Source of the DNA: an uncultured Acidimicrobiaceae bacterium
Lineage (GTDB): Bacteria; Actinomycetota; Acidimicrobiia; Acidimicrobiales; UBA10347
Length of the DNA: 64,000 nucleotides
NCBI GenBank assembly: GCA_905182135.1
Contig: CAJJAG010000002.1
Coordinates: 124,001-188,000, forward strand
Direction of reading: 5' to 3'
The translations under genes were made by a program, and so were the position numbers. The notes below the pieces were generated by a model. The model had not been told where the DNA came from, searched no databases, and was given only the letters and a program-made list of their open reading frames with translations. Below, one piece after another: positions 17,524-27,196 of this stretch. Every line of letters begins with the position of its first letter. The first letter of the stretch is position 1.

Positions 17524-18723
17524 GAGACCATGCCATAGCGACTGATAGCCAGCTTCGCTCAGTTGACGATCCTCGGTGACTGCCCCCCGATCTTGCAACA
17601 GGTCGAGCGCTACGTCGAACGCCCATTCGGCATAGTCGCGATCCGCCTTGGCAATGCTCGACGACACTTCTGGGCACCGATTGACGTGATCGACAAGGGT
17701 CTCGCCCGTTGCAACCGCGCCCGATCCTGCACGAAGCAAGCCGATGCCAGCACCAAGCCAATCAGCCCACTCCAGCCAGAGCAGTGCGTCTCGCTCGCGA
17801 GGCAACACATCGGGTACATCTCCGTGAATGACGGACACCCATGCGGGGACGAGCGCAGTCACTGCACCGTCGCTTGTCATCCCATCAGCCAGTCCTAAAG
17901 CTGCCTGTAATGTCGACAATGCTGCTCGATTGGCATCGGCATACTCATCATTGTTCAAGCCTCGACGAATATCGACCAGAGCTTCGGTGCTGCGCACTGC
18001 TGCTAGGGACAAACCAGTTGCGGCCGCGATCCTGCGTCGAACGAACTGTTGGTTCGCGTCGAACCCCGGACCGAACATTGTCGCACTCGACTCCACCCCT
18101 GGCCATGCAGCAGCCACCGTGGACAGCGCCTCGCCCACGTCGAACTCGGCAACGACGACTCTGTAATCAGCTACCGCCGCCTCGTCGAGAAGCAGCTTCG
18201 GGGGTCCGGCCAGTTGGAGGTCCACGAGCGTGCCCTGGCCATCGAGCTCAACCAAGATCGAATGCCCCAGAGCTTCTGGCTCGTCCTCTTCGGCTCCATC
18301 GCTGTTCGCTCCGTCGTTGCCCTTGGCGTCGCCAACCGGCCCTGGCGAGAGATGCTCGAAGCCGAGCACGATAGAACGACCGAATGGGGCCGTGACCGAC
18401 CAAGCGCCGTTAAGGACCGACGTACCGATACTTGTGGCCCACGCAGGAAGTAGATCTGGTTGATTCTGTTGATGAGCGTGTTCGCTAGCTACAGGATCAA
18501 GCCCATCGGTGAGTTCGGCGACCGCAGCAACCAGCAATGCTCCCCGCTCAGTCGCTTCACCTACGCAGAGGTCGACAAAGGCCATTGGTGTGGCCTGGTC
18601 ATCAAAGACGGTGAACAGCCCACTAACCCAAGCCTCGATCTGGGGACCATCTAATTCAGTAACGATCGAAGCTCGCTCATACAACTCGTGGAGTAGCGCT
18701 ACGGTTTCAGGGGTCGTTTGCAC
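17506..18723 (-). CDS. Conserved-looking hypothetical protein, 405 aa
   Basis: I do not recognise this protein. It has no signal peptide or membrane helix and is acidic, with a low-complexity Asp/Glu/Gly segment near residues 133-152 (DAKGNDGANSDGAEEDEPEA). The rest is a regular alternation of helix-like segments with good coding composition. It overlaps the end of the CAP-domain gene by 18 bp (convergent) and is divergent from mutM, with starts 60 bp apart. Confidence 0.65.
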   Translation of the reverse strand: MQTTPETVALLHELYERASIVTELDGPQIEAWVSGLFTVFDDQATPMAFVDLCVGEATERGALLVAAVAELTDGLDPVASEHAHQQNQPDLLPAWATSIGTSVLNGAWSVTAPFGRSIVLGFEHLSPGPVGDAKGNDGANSDGAEEDEPEALGHSILVELDGQGTLVDLQLAGPPKLLLDEAAVADYRVVVAEFDVGEALSTVAAAWPGVESSATMFGPGFDANQQFVRRRIAAATGLSLAAVRSTEALVDIRRGLNNDEYADANRAALSTLQAALGLADGMTSDGAVTALVPAWVSVIHGDVPDVLPRERDALLWLEWADWLGAGIGLLRAGSGAVATGETLVDHVNRCPEVSSSIAKADRDYAEWAFDVALDLLQDRGAVTEDRQLSEAGYQSLWHGLLAAWN

Positions 18724-18783
18724 AACTTGGGTCTAGCGTCAGATACGTGAGCATGCACCCTTGTTCCAGCGGAAGCCGCCGAT

Positions 18784-19584
18784 ATGCCTGAGTTGCCCGA
18801 GGTCGAGACGATACGGGCCCAGCTAGACCCGGTGATCTCGGGACGAAGTATTGTGAGGGCGACAAGCCACCCGTCGGGCAAGTTCTCGCCCGCCATCGAA
18901 GCCAATGGCGCATTGATCGAGCAGGTCCGTCGCCGAGGGAAGTACCTGCTAATCGATCTGGACGATGACCGTGAGCTCATCATCCATCTAGGGATGACAG
19001 GTGTACTCTCGGTGCCCAATAATGCTGACGACGGCGCTTACGTACGAGCACAGTGGGAACTCGACGATGGCCGTTGGCTTGTCTTCAACGACGTCCGTCG
19101 GTTTGGTCGCATCCGGGTTGTGACAGCTGGTGACTATTCGACGATTGCGACATTGCGCAACCTCGGTCCAGAGCCGTCGGACCCAGCTTTCACAGCGGCG
19201 CATCTTCATCAGGCGTTGAATAAGAGTTCGCGTCGTCTCAAAACTCAGCTTCTGAGCCAACGCCCTGTTGCTGGACTCGGCAATATTTACGCCGACGAAG
19301 CGCTCTGGTTAGCAAAGGTGCGGCCAACCGCACGTTCGATTACCAAACCAGCCGCCGCTCGGTTGCGCGATGCCTGTGTCAAGGTAATCGCCAGCGCTAT
19401 CGACAACGGCGGCACCACGCTGCGGGACTACCGCGATGCGGAGGGCGGATCAGGAAGCAACCAGTTCTACTTGCGGTGTTATGGGCGATCAGGTGAACCG
19501 TGTGAGCGGTGTGCCACTCCGTTGCGTGCCATGGTCGTCGATGCTCGCACCACCACATGGTGCGCTGTCTGCCAAAAAAGTTAA
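18784..19584 (+). CDS. mutM: Formamidopyrimidine-DNA glycosylase MutM (Fpg)
   Basis: Base-excision repair enzyme that removes 8-oxoguanine and other oxidised purines and nicks the abasic site. The 266-aa protein starts MPELPEVETIR, giving the catalytic Pro2 and Glu3 after Met removal, with the beta-clamp Lys at K53, and ends with a CX2C-X16-CX2C zinc finger (C240, C243, C260, C263). The start is fixed by the need for Pro2. Only 2-3 residues follow the last zinc Cys. Confidence 0.95.
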   Translation: MPELPEVETIRAQLDPVISGRSIVRATSHPSGKFSPAIEANGALIEQVRRRGKYLLIDLDDDRELIIHLGMTGVLSVPNNADDGAYVRAQWELDDGRWLVFNDVRRFGRIRVVTAGDYSTIATLRNLGPEPSDPAFTAAHLHQALNKSSRRLKTQLLSQRPVAGLGNIYADEALWLAKVRPTARSITKPAAARLRDACVKVIASAIDNGGTTLRDYRDAEGGSGSNQFYLRCYGRSGEPCERCATPLRAMVVDARTTTWCAVCQKS

Positions 19585-19692
19585 GTTCGACACCGTTGCA
19601 GAGCAAGGCAATGACCGGACAGGTGGCGAGAGTCGCAATCGGATGTCATACTTTATCCAGCACATGCGGGCGGAGTAGGTCCAACGTGAACA

Positions 19693-19735
19693 ACGATGGG
19701 GTGTGGGCTTTGGCCCGCACCCCATCGTCGTTTTC
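19693..19735 (+). terminator. Intrinsic terminator after mutM
   Basis: A 16-bp stem (19693-19708 with 19713-19728, one G-U pair) around a TTTG loop is followed by CGTTTTCG. It lies 109 bp downstream of mutM and upstream of the TolB-like lipoprotein gene. The same CGTCGTTTTCG tail follows the groEL terminator on the other strand. Confidence 0.8.
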
Positions 19736-19809
19736 GAACATACACAACCCCTAGACCCGTTTGGAACTGGCCACGCAACAGCGGCGACGACAGCGGATAG
19801 GTTTTCCAC

Positions 19810-21249
19810 GTGTTGCGGCGTGCTCTAGCTCTCCTTGTCTTGATCGGCCTGCTATCAACAGCGTGCACCAGCCGCTCAGAGATCTCGGCTTCAACCGATA
19901 ACAACCGCACAGGTCCGCAAGGATCGCTCCTTCCTCCCACCGACTCCGAATCCGATTTTGGTCCCGACGAACAGGAAGCGCCGGCCGACGAACATCTCGA
20001 CGACGGCCGCCTCGTTGTGCAGAGCGCTGACTTCCAGCTCAGCACCATGTTGCCTAACGGCGCCGAGGTCACCAGGCTCACTGAGCCTGGCACGCTCAAC
20101 ACGCAACCCTCGTGGGCGCCAGACGGCTCTCGGGTCGCGTGGGTTGCGGTCGACGAAGCAACCGGCGAAACCAGCATCGCTGCCGACCGTTTTGATGGAA
20201 GCGACTTCCGTGAAATCGGCGTGGACAAGGCCTCCTTTTATCTGTACTGGGACCCATCCGCATCGCGTATAGCGCACCTGTCTTCTTCCACTGGCGGCAT
20301 AGACCTTGGCATCGCTGAACTACTTGGCGAAGATGGGCCGACCAACCGACGCGTTGACCGCGGCCAGCCCTACTTCCTGGCGTGGGGTCCCAACGGCGAT
20401 GAACTCCTCGTCCACGCTTCGGGTTTTCGACTCGACCGCATCGACCTTGGCAACGCCACCATCATCGTCGACGATTTCCCCGCCAATTTTGGGGCTCCTA
20501 CCTGGCTTCCCGACGATTCGTTGATGTACGCAGACATTCAAGATGACCAGCAGTTTCTGGTCACGACAGGCGACGCCGGTGAAGGGCGCCGGCCTCTGAT
20601 CGCCTATGACGGAACCTTGCGATTCAGCGTTAGCAACCAGGGCAACCGCATCGTGATGCAGGCAGGGCCCGCCGGTGACCAAGACGCGGTTGTGACAGCA
20701 TCGGCCGGCCTCACCCCAGCCGAAGATGACGCTGTGTTGATTGCGAAGCAGACTCAAACCACACCAGCACCTGAACTCCAATTTGACGACTCACTCGATG
20801 CCATCGACCCGATCGAGAGTGGCATCCCTTATCTAATGGGCACGTTCGGGGGCGAACCCTTCCCTCTTTCGAATAATCCGGCGGTAGCGTTTTTTCCCAG
20901 CCCCGACGGCCAAGCCGTTGCCTGGCTTGAAGAGTCCATTATCCTGCCGAACGCAATGACCTTGCAGTTCGACGCAAATGGTCAACGCACAATCCTGCCG
21001 CCATTCATCCTGAGTCAGCAGCTACGACAGAACTATCTCCCGTTCTTCGATCAGTATTCCCAAAGCCACGACTTCTGGTCCCCCAGCAGCAATCTGTTCG
21101 TGTTCGCAGGGCGTCCCGCCGGCAGCAGCGAACCCGATGGCATCTGGGTGTTTGATCGAATGACGGGTGAGCAACGCCGTATTTCTGATGGCGTCGTTGC
21201 CTCGTTCACCCGCACCCCTCAAGCCAGCGGTGCGCGCTCGGCGCTTTAG
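19810..21249 (+). CDS. TolB/WD40-like beta-propeller lipoprotein
   Basis: A 479-aa lipoprotein. The signal peptide ends in the lipobox LSTAC (C19), followed by an acidic Ser/Glu/Asp linker and then propeller-type repeats, e.g. TQPSWAPDGSRVAWVAV, YFLAWGPNGDELLVHA and AVAFFPSPDGQAVAWL. The xWxPDGxxxAW signature is that of TolB/PD40 repeats, which bind peptides or proteins outside the membrane. The start is a GTG directly before LRRALALLVLIG. Function is unknown beyond this. Confidence 0.75.
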   Translation: MLRRALALLVLIGLLSTACTSRSEISASTDNNRTGPQGSLLPPTDSESDFGPDEQEAPADEHLDDGRLVVQSADFQLSTMLPNGAEVTRLTEPGTLNTQPSWAPDGSRVAWVAVDEATGETSIAADRFDGSDFREIGVDKASFYLYWDPSASRIAHLSSSTGGIDLGIAELLGEDGPTNRRVDRGQPYFLAWGPNGDELLVHASGFRLDRIDLGNATIIVDDFPANFGAPTWLPDDSLMYADIQDDQQFLVTTGDAGEGRRPLIAYDGTLRFSVSNQGNRIVMQAGPAGDQDAVVTASAGLTPAEDDAVLIAKQTQTTPAPELQFDDSLDAIDPIESGIPYLMGTFGGEPFPLSNNPAVAFFPSPDGQAVAWLEESIILPNAMTLQFDANGQRTILPPFILSQQLRQNYLPFFDQYSQSHDFWSPSSNLFVFAGRPAGSSEPDGIWVFDRMTGEQRRISDGVVASFTRTPQASGARSAL

Positions 21250-21339
21250 TAAACCGGTGCCTACGTCCGCACCCCAACCCAACCCCGACTGTTATCGAGA
21301 AGCGGTCCGCCAGACCTGACCCCTGAAGTTCCAGGACTG

Positions 21340-22023
21340 CTAGGTGGTCTCGACGTTTGTCCCTGCGGGCAAGCCATGTAGATGGCTGGCGTCGTTGTAG
21401 CGGCCTAGGCGCCACTGCCGTGGCGGTCCGTGGGATGTCGTAATGAACTCCGACACCGAGGTGTTGGTCGTCCATAGTTGGAAGGCTGCCTCGCTATGGA
21501 GATTCAGAAGCCGCCGGAACACCACATCGATCACGCCACCATGACAGACAACCATGATCGTCTTGCCAGCCCGCGTTCGAACGAGTTCGTCGAATGCTTG
21601 CCCAACTCGTAGGAAGAACGTTGCTCGGCTCTCCCCACCGGGTGACAGATCCTTGTACGGCTCGGCCATCTGATCGATCATGCCGTACTGGTCGATGTAC
21701 TCGACGAAGAGCATGCCGTCGGCTTGTCCTGGCCTGAACTCTTCGAAGTCCCGCTCGATTTGGAGCTCCAACTCGAGCGCTTCGTTCACAATCAGTGCCG
21801 TCTCCTGAGCCCGTGGCATCGTGCTTGCCCAGATCTCATCGACCGCGGGAAGTTCACCCGCTGCCACACGGTCACGCAGTCGTTGCGCCTGTTGACGACC
21901 AAGGTCAGACAAACCGCTACAAGTCAGGGGTCCGCCTATTTGCCGGTTCACGGTGACGTTCGACTCGCCATGTCGGACTACAAGCAGTCGGGTCGGAGCC
22001 TGTTCGGCGGCTGAATCGCTCAC
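21340..22023 (-). CDS. Histidine phosphatase family protein
   Basis: A 227-aa protein of the phosphoglycerate-mutase-like superfamily. The catalytic RHGE (R17, H18) and second His (VVCHGGVIDV) are present, together with the acid-base Glu region FEEFRPGQADG. The substrate cannot be told from sequence. The GTG start at 22023 overlaps the PhzF-family stop by 4 bp (GTGA), so the longer frame to 22071 is unlikely and the two genes are translationally coupled. Confidence 0.85.
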   Translation of the reverse strand: MSDSAAEQAPTRLLVVRHGESNVTVNRQIGGPLTCSGLSDLGRQQAQRLRDRVAAGELPAVDEIWASTMPRAQETALIVNEALELELQIERDFEEFRPGQADGMLFVEYIDQYGMIDQMAEPYKDLSPGGESRATFFLRVGQAFDELVRTRAGKTIMVVCHGGVIDVVFRRLLNLHSEAAFQLWTTNTSVSEFITTSHGPPRQWRLGRYNDASHLHGLPAGTNVETT

Positions 22024-22859
22024 AGTGCCACCATGCCGTTCACGCCGGTCACTGCATCCCCGCCGATCCACACGCCGCCATCGTTCGCCTGCGAAACGTA
22101 CACCCGCCCCTTACGCCCCATAGACACACCTTGTGAGGCAATGTAGGGCGCCTTAAGCGTTCCGTCACCCAACAGCCATTGCGCAAGCGAGCCGTTCAGG
22201 CTTCCGGTAACTGGATCTTCTCGGGTGCCACCAGCATTGAAAAACGCTCGCACTTCAAGAGCCGGCACGCCCGGCTCGGCCACGCCGGTCAAGGCAGCCA
22301 CGCCCGCCTTGCAATCGATGCGGTCCCAAGTCGGCGTTAGGGCTCGTAGGACATCGACGTCGCTCACCAACACGCCGATCCAGCCCGGGCCGTTATCGGC
22401 CCACGACGTATCCACAACCTGGTCCTGCGACAGACCTAGATCTGCGAGCACGCTGTCGATCAAAGTCGTGTCGACGATGCCGCTGCGGTTACAAGGCGGC
22501 GTTTCGAACGTCAGACGATCGTCAACCTTGCGGAGCGTCACGAGCCCAGCACCACACTGCTGCACGATCACGTCGTCAGCCGCTGGTTGTCCACCCGCCT
22601 CGAGCCACGCATGGCATGTTCCGATTGTTGGATGGCCGGCAAAAGGCAGCTCCTGGTTCGGCGTGAAGATCCGGACGTGATAGTCCGCACCAGGATCTGT
22701 CGGGGGCAATACGAATGTCGTCTCCGACAGGTTCGTCCACGACGCGAATTGCGCCATCTCATCGTCGCTCAGTCCGTCACTATCAAGGACAACCGCGACC
22801 GGGTTACCGAACCCGAGGGAGCTCGTAAAAACATCGACCTGCTTAAAGGCTCGCTTCAC
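22020..22859 (-). CDS. PhzF-family isomerase-like protein
   Basis: A 279-aa protein of the PhzF/YddE family, a diaminopimelate-epimerase-like fold. It has the N-terminal VDVFTSSLGFGNPVAVV, the catalytic Glu at E46 (LSETTFV), LPFAGHPTIGT and a variant EDPVTGSLNGSL near the C-terminus. PhzF itself isomerises a phenazine intermediate, but no phenazine genes are present, so the substrate is unknown. It is coupled to the histidine phosphatase downstream. Confidence 0.85.
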   Translation of the reverse strand: MKRAFKQVDVFTSSLGFGNPVAVVLDSDGLSDDEMAQFASWTNLSETTFVLPPTDPGADYHVRIFTPNQELPFAGHPTIGTCHAWLEAGGQPAADDVIVQQCGAGLVTLRKVDDRLTFETPPCNRSGIVDTTLIDSVLADLGLSQDQVVDTSWADNGPGWIGVLVSDVDVLRALTPTWDRIDCKAGVAALTGVAEPGVPALEVRAFFNAGGTREDPVTGSLNGSLAQWLLGDGTLKAPYIASQGVSMGRKGRVYVSQANDGGVWIGGDAVTGVNGMVAL

Positions 22860-22955
22860 TTCTTTACGTCCATCGTTGGTAGTTCGGTTAGCTCGCAGCG
22901 TGTTCTTCTTGGAGCCGCCTGCGCAGCAGTCCCAGAACGTAGGTTGCTCGGATAG

Positions 22956-23891
22956 TCAGTCGTTGTAGATATCAGCGGCACACACGCCGTCGTCTGTCAA
23001 CGTTGTGATTTCAACGCCAGACTTGGTGACGATCATGGTGTGCTCAAACTGAGCGGTACGGCGCCCATCGGACGTCACCGCGGTCCAATCATCGTCCCAG
23101 ATGATGCAGTCGATCGCTCCGAGGGTGAGCATCGGTTCAATCGTGAAGCTCATACCGACCTCCATCTTGCGGGTGAGTCGAGGGTGGTAGTAGTGCGGGA
23201 TCTGCAGGTTCGAGTGGAACTCCGTGCCCACGCCATGGCCGATGAAGTCTTCGACTACGAAGAGACCAAACTTGTTGGCATGGGTGTCGATCGCTTTGCC
23301 AATCGCGTTAAGAGGCGCTCCCGGCCGGACCGTATCGATGGCGTTGTACATCGACGTGCGCGTCTCGCGCACCAACATGGTCGAAACGTCGTCAACGTCG
23401 CCGACTAGGAACGTGCAACTGGTATCGCCGTGCACCCCGTCGAGGAAGATGGTGACATCGATGTTGATGATGTCACCGTTGCGAAGCTGGCGGCTGTCGG
23501 GGATCCCGTGGCAGATGACCTCGTTCACCGAGGTACACACAGATTTGGGAAAGCCCCGGTAATTCAGCGGACTTGGGTAGCCGTTGCGGGCCAAGATCTC
23601 GTCGTGCACCCGGGCATCAATGGCATCGGTCGTAACACCCGGAACAACCATCGAACCAGCAATGATCAGAACTTCGGCGGCAGCTGAACCAGCACGATGC
23701 ATAGCAGCGACCTCGTCAGCGGAACGAACAACATTAGAAACCGACGGGCCGGGCTCACCGGTAAGTGCGTAAGGCGGTCGGGCAATAGTTGCCGGCACGC
23801 TGCGCTTCGGGCCTACAAGACCCTGCATCACTGGTGGACTCGAGGGTGGGGCCAAGAGTGCGGTGCCGCCTTTGCGCTTCCTTTTAGCCAT
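22956..23891 (-). CDS. map: Methionine aminopeptidase, type I
   Basis: Removes the initiator methionine from new proteins. The 311-aa protein has the metal ligands in order: NIDVTIFLDGVHGDTSC (two Asp), GHGVGTEFH (His) and FTIEPML (Glu), plus ICHGIP for substrate binding. About 40 extra N-terminal residues rich in Lys, Arg and Pro resemble the extension of actinobacterial MetAP1c. I chose the ATG at 23891 (MAKRKRKGG); the frame is open to 23969 but that part has no typical features. Confidence 0.92.
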   Translation of the reverse strand: MAKRKRKGGTALLAPPSSPPVMQGLVGPKRSVPATIARPPYALTGEPGPSVSNVVRSADEVAAMHRAGSAAAEVLIIAGSMVVPGVTTDAIDARVHDEILARNGYPSPLNYRGFPKSVCTSVNEVICHGIPDSRQLRNGDIINIDVTIFLDGVHGDTSCTFLVGDVDDVSTMLVRETRTSMYNAIDTVRPGAPLNAIGKAIDTHANKFGLFVVEDFIGHGVGTEFHSNLQIPHYYHPRLTRKMEVGMSFTIEPMLTLGAIDCIIWDDDWTAVTSDGRRTAQFEHTMIVTKSGVEITTLTDDGVCAADIYND

Positions 23892-24007
23892 GCTGGCAGT
23901 GTAATGGGACGTCCCACAGTTGATGAGGTCGCTCCAACAGCCGCGTAGGAGACCGATGACCAGGCCCACTAGGTCTCCTGCAGGCTGGAGCCACTAGGTT
24001 TTCATTC

Positions 24008-24991
24008 ATGACTTTCCGCGGAATTCTGCTAACCAAAGACGACGACGGGGTCCACGCCGCGATCACCGATATCGATGAATCACAATTACCTGACCACGAT
24101 GTGCTGATCGATGTGTCACATTCGACCGTCAACTACAAGGACGGTATGGCCGTCATGGGTCGACCGGGCGTTGTGCGCGGGTATCCAATGGTGCCTGGCG
24201 TCGACGTCGTGGGAACCGTTGCCGAAAGCGACAACCCAGATTGGGAGCCCGGCACGCTAGTGACAATCAACGGTTTCGATGTCGGCGAGGCTCACTGGGG
24301 CGGCTTCGCTGAAAAGGCTCGAATGAAGTCCGAGTGGCTCACCAAGATCCCCGAAGGCATGGCTGCGTCACAAGCAGCCGCAGTCGGCACAGCTGGCTAC
24401 ACCGCCATGTTGTGCGTCATCGCACTAGAGAAACAAGGCCTGAAGCCTTCCGACGGTCCCGTGATCGTGACCGGTGCTGCTGGCGGTGTCGGCAGCGTTG
24501 CAGTTGCTGTGCTGGCCAAGCTCGGCTTCGAAGTTATTGCATCAACAGGGCGCGCTGACGCCGAAGGCGACTATCTGCGCCGTCTTGGCGCCACGAGTGT
24601 CATCGACCGGTCTGAGCTCAGTGAACCCGGTAAGCCGTTCCAAAAGCCCGCATATGCCGGGGCCATTGATCCCGTTGGAAGCAGCACTTTGGCGAATGTG
24701 CTCGCTCGCATGCAAGACAACGGCATCGTCACAGCCTGTGGTTTGGCTCAAGGCTCCGACCTCAGCACCACGGTGCTGCCGTTCATCCTGCGAGGCGTAA
24801 CCCTTGTTGGCATCAATTGTGTCCATCGTTCACAGCAAGATCGGAACGAGGCGTGGGCCCGGCTAGTCCAAGATCTCGATGCCAGCCTGCTTGACGAAAT
24901 CACGTCGACCGTCAGTCTTGATGGTGTGCCGCAGGTCGCTCAGGACATTCTCGACGGCCAAGTTCGGGGACGCGTCGTCGTCGAGCTCTAA
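24008..24991 (+). CDS. acuI: AcuI/YhdH-type MDR oxidoreductase
   Basis: A 327-aa medium-chain reductase without the catalytic zinc site. It has NYKDGMAVMG near the N-terminus, the Rossmann motif VTGAAGGVGSVAV, and GINCVHRSQQDRNEAWARL, typical of the YhdH/AcuI subgroup. AcuI reduces acryloyl-CoA to propionyl-CoA with NADPH, the step that detoxifies acrylate from DMSP or 3-hydroxypropionate. Exact substrate is inferred from subfamily only. It is divergent from map. Confidence 0.8.
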   Translation: MTFRGILLTKDDDGVHAAITDIDESQLPDHDVLIDVSHSTVNYKDGMAVMGRPGVVRGYPMVPGVDVVGTVAESDNPDWEPGTLVTINGFDVGEAHWGGFAEKARMKSEWLTKIPEGMAASQAAAVGTAGYTAMLCVIALEKQGLKPSDGPVIVTGAAGGVGSVAVAVLAKLGFEVIASTGRADAEGDYLRRLGATSVIDRSELSEPGKPFQKPAYAGAIDPVGSSTLANVLARMQDNGIVTACGLAQGSDLSTTVLPFILRGVTLVGINCVHRSQQDRNEAWARLVQDLDASLLDEITSTVSLDGVPQVAQDILDGQVRGRVVVEL

Positions 24992-25012
24992 CCCAACAGT
25001 TCTGTCTCACTC

Positions 25013-25145
25013 GAGGTTTATTTAAAAACCGCGCTTGTGTGAACTGATTCACAGACGGAGCGGGGTGATTGGGCGCACGCGAGGCTCAAAGTGGCGAACC
25101 CTCCTCCCAGCAACGTGGGCTGGGAGAAATAGCTAGAGCAGAACC
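25013..25145 (+). ncRNA. Possible structured RNA between convergent genes
   Basis: This stretch has several short pairings: GGTTT/AAACC, TGTGAA/TTCACA, and CTCCCAGC/GCTGGGAG around an AACGTGG loop, and it runs into a strong terminator hairpin. It could be a small RNA or just the 3' untranslated region of the acuI gene. I could not match it to a known family such as 6C, SRP or 6S RNA. Confidence 0.3.
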
Positions 25146-25188
25146 AGATTCGGATGGAGCGCCCAGCGCCCCATCCGAATCTAGTTTT
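25146..25188 (+). terminator. Strong intrinsic terminator
   Basis: AGATTCGGATGG (25146-25157) pairs perfectly with 25171-25182; inside it GCGC pairs with GCGC around a CCA loop, and AGTTTTGC follows. It ends transcripts reading rightwards from the acuI region and faces the convergent PQQ-propeller gene. Confidence 0.8.
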
Positions 25189-25270
25189 GCGACCTAATCA
25201 AGAACAGTGGGCTGCCCGTCTTGGCCTAACGGAGCCGCCCAGCCTGTGGCGAGGGTATAAGTGGTCTGGG

Positions 25271-26809
25271 CTAGTTAATGGCCCAAAATTCGCCGCGGCG
25301 GTGCCCAACGAAGATCTGTCCGTCCCAGACAGCAGGCGTGGATTCGATACACCATGGCAGCGCAATCGTCCACAACTTCCGCGGTACCCGGCTTGTGTCG
25401 GCTACATCCCACGCATGGATGACACCAGAGCAGTCCGCTTGAATCAGCACGTCGTCGACCACCACAGGAGACGACCACACCGGCCCTGGTAGCTTCACCT
25501 GCCAACGGGTCTCTCCCGTCGCCCGATCAATGGCATATAGGTTGCCCTCGTTCGTCGGCACATACAGCACGTCCTTGTGAAGCGCCGGCGTTGCCCAGAT
25601 GCCATCGGGCACCCGCACGTGCAGGTCCCGGCTCCATACGACAGGATCGTCAGGCCGGTTCGGGTCAAGTTTGATGAGTTGACCAAGTTCAACGGCTCGG
25701 GAGAAGGCCCGCTCAAGCTCCACCCCAACGTATGCGAACCCTTCGTCGTCAATCACGATCGAGGCGTCGACATCATCGCCAGTCCAGAAGCGGAATACCC
25801 GAGTCGGATCGATGCCCTCTTTCAACCCGCTAATGTCCCACGCCTGAATCAGACCGCCGCTATTACCGAACCACAGCGTGTCACCCACAATCGTGATGGC
25901 TGTTTCAATCGACACGTTCGCGTCGCCCAGATTTCGCAACAGTTCATCGTCCCATCCCGGCGTATGAAAGATCAGCTCAGGGTCCACGGTCACCAGTCCC
26001 GCATCGTCATAGCCGCGATTGAGTTTGACGATGTGCAGGTTGGAGTTCTCACCACCAACGAACAGGTAATCATCCTGCACCACGCCGGAGCCGTCCCAAT
26101 CGTCGTTCCACAAGGTGGGTTGCACAGCGGTTGCACTGAGTTTCCAAAGCTCTCGTGGCGATGCACCGTCGAACGCAACGATCCTGTAGAAACTGTCGCG
26201 AGATCCGAAGTACACAAGTGGAAACTGGTCCGGGTCGATGGTGACCGACCCCTTGATCAGATCGCCTACACCAAAGTCCCCAATGATGCGTTCGCCGGTT
26301 TCTGCATCTAGAAAATGCACCGCCGGCGCATAAGAGCCAAACACGACCCAACGACGACCGCTGTAGTCAAATACCGTCGGCTGGCCGGTCCAGCCGGTCC
26401 CACACCATTCGGTTGTTTCAGTGCCAACCCTGCTGAACGAACACAGATCTTTACCCCGTCCGAAACGCCATTGCTCTTGGGGCGACTGCGGAACTGGTCC
26501 TTTGCCATAAAAGGTTCGTGTCGGATTACCGCGAAACGTCAGTAGGCCGTTCGTGGTGCCGACGTTTTGGCCCACCGTTGCGGGGTCGACCCAACCAGAA
26601 AACGTCGGCGTCGGCGTCGGGGCCGGTGTGGGTGCCACCGTCGGCGCTAGCAATGGTGTCGTGGTGGGCAACGAGGTCGGCGCTGCCTGCGCTGGCGCTT
26701 CAGCGGCCACGTCCAACAGCCCCTCGCTACCGGTGCATGCCGCTACAACTATTGTGACCAGGAGAACGAGCACGAGTGATCGGCGATGTAACACTGAGCT
26801 GCAGCGCAT
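25271..26809 (-). CDS. PQQ-type beta-propeller lipoprotein (BamB-like repeats)
   Basis: A 512-aa lipoprotein with a signal peptide and lipobox VVAAC (C25), a Pro/Thr linker, then PQQ-like propeller blades such as FLDAETGERIIGD, GNLYAIDRATGETRWQVKL and VIHAWDVADTSRVPRKLWTIAL. The fold is that of BamB and quinoprotein dehydrogenases, but no catalytic residues are evident, so it is more likely a binding or scaffold protein. It starts 6 bp after the stop of the upstream 126-aa frame, suggesting one operon. Confidence 0.8.
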   Translation of the reverse strand: MRCSSVLHRRSLVLVLLVTIVVAACTGSEGLLDVAAEAPAQAAPTSLPTTTPLLAPTVAPTPAPTPTPTFSGWVDPATVGQNVGTTNGLLTFRGNPTRTFYGKGPVPQSPQEQWRFGRGKDLCSFSRVGTETTEWCGTGWTGQPTVFDYSGRRWVVFGSYAPAVHFLDAETGERIIGDFGVGDLIKGSVTIDPDQFPLVYFGSRDSFYRIVAFDGASPRELWKLSATAVQPTLWNDDWDGSGVVQDDYLFVGGENSNLHIVKLNRGYDDAGLVTVDPELIFHTPGWDDELLRNLGDANVSIETAITIVGDTLWFGNSGGLIQAWDISGLKEGIDPTRVFRFWTGDDVDASIVIDDEGFAYVGVELERAFSRAVELGQLIKLDPNRPDDPVVWSRDLHVRVPDGIWATPALHKDVLYVPTNEGNLYAIDRATGETRWQVKLPGPVWSSPVVVDDVLIQADCSGVIHAWDVADTSRVPRKLWTIALPWCIESTPAVWDGQIFVGHRRGEFWAIN

Positions 26810-26815
26810 CGACAG

Positions 26816-27196
26816 CTACGGACGCGGTGTCGCAAGTGCTGCATCGACAAGCGACCATTCGGCGAAGCCGGTGCTGGTGTTGACCCCATCGCTGGCGAAC
26901 AAGGTCGTGGGCACACTGCCAAAAGGAAGCGCGAACTCGCGCCAACCATCAAAGCAGTTGGTGGTTGGATCTAGAGCTGCCGTCGCTCCTAACACATCCT
27001 GGTTTACTGGTGCCACGCTGTTCCAGCTGTCGATACCAAGGCCAAACGCTGGGAGTGACTGCGAGGCTGGGCAGAAGTCCAATGACACGGCAACCAACCG
27101 AGTGCACTCGATCGACGATGCGGTGCCAGTGAGTTCGGCCCAGCCGTCGACCACGACGGTCGAATCTGTTAGGCGGCCGCTTCGGAAGGTCACCAT
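26816..27196 (-). CDS. Hypothetical protein, possibly a gene fragment
   Basis: A 126-aa frame of good composition but no known family and no signal peptide. The open frame extends upstream of the ATG to a TGA near 27236, reading NEDESFGIGQ before the Met, so this may be the tail of a once longer protein. It overlaps the stop of the preceding frame by 7 bp and ends 6 bp before the PQQ-propeller gene. Three Cys are present, compatible with an exported domain. Confidence 0.4.
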   Translation of the reverse strand: MVTFRSGRLTDSTVVVDGWAELTGTASSIECTRLVAVSLDFCPASQSLPAFGLGIDSWNSVAPVNQDVLGATAALDPTTNCFDGWREFALPFGSVPTTLFASDGVNTSTGFAEWSLVDAALATPRP

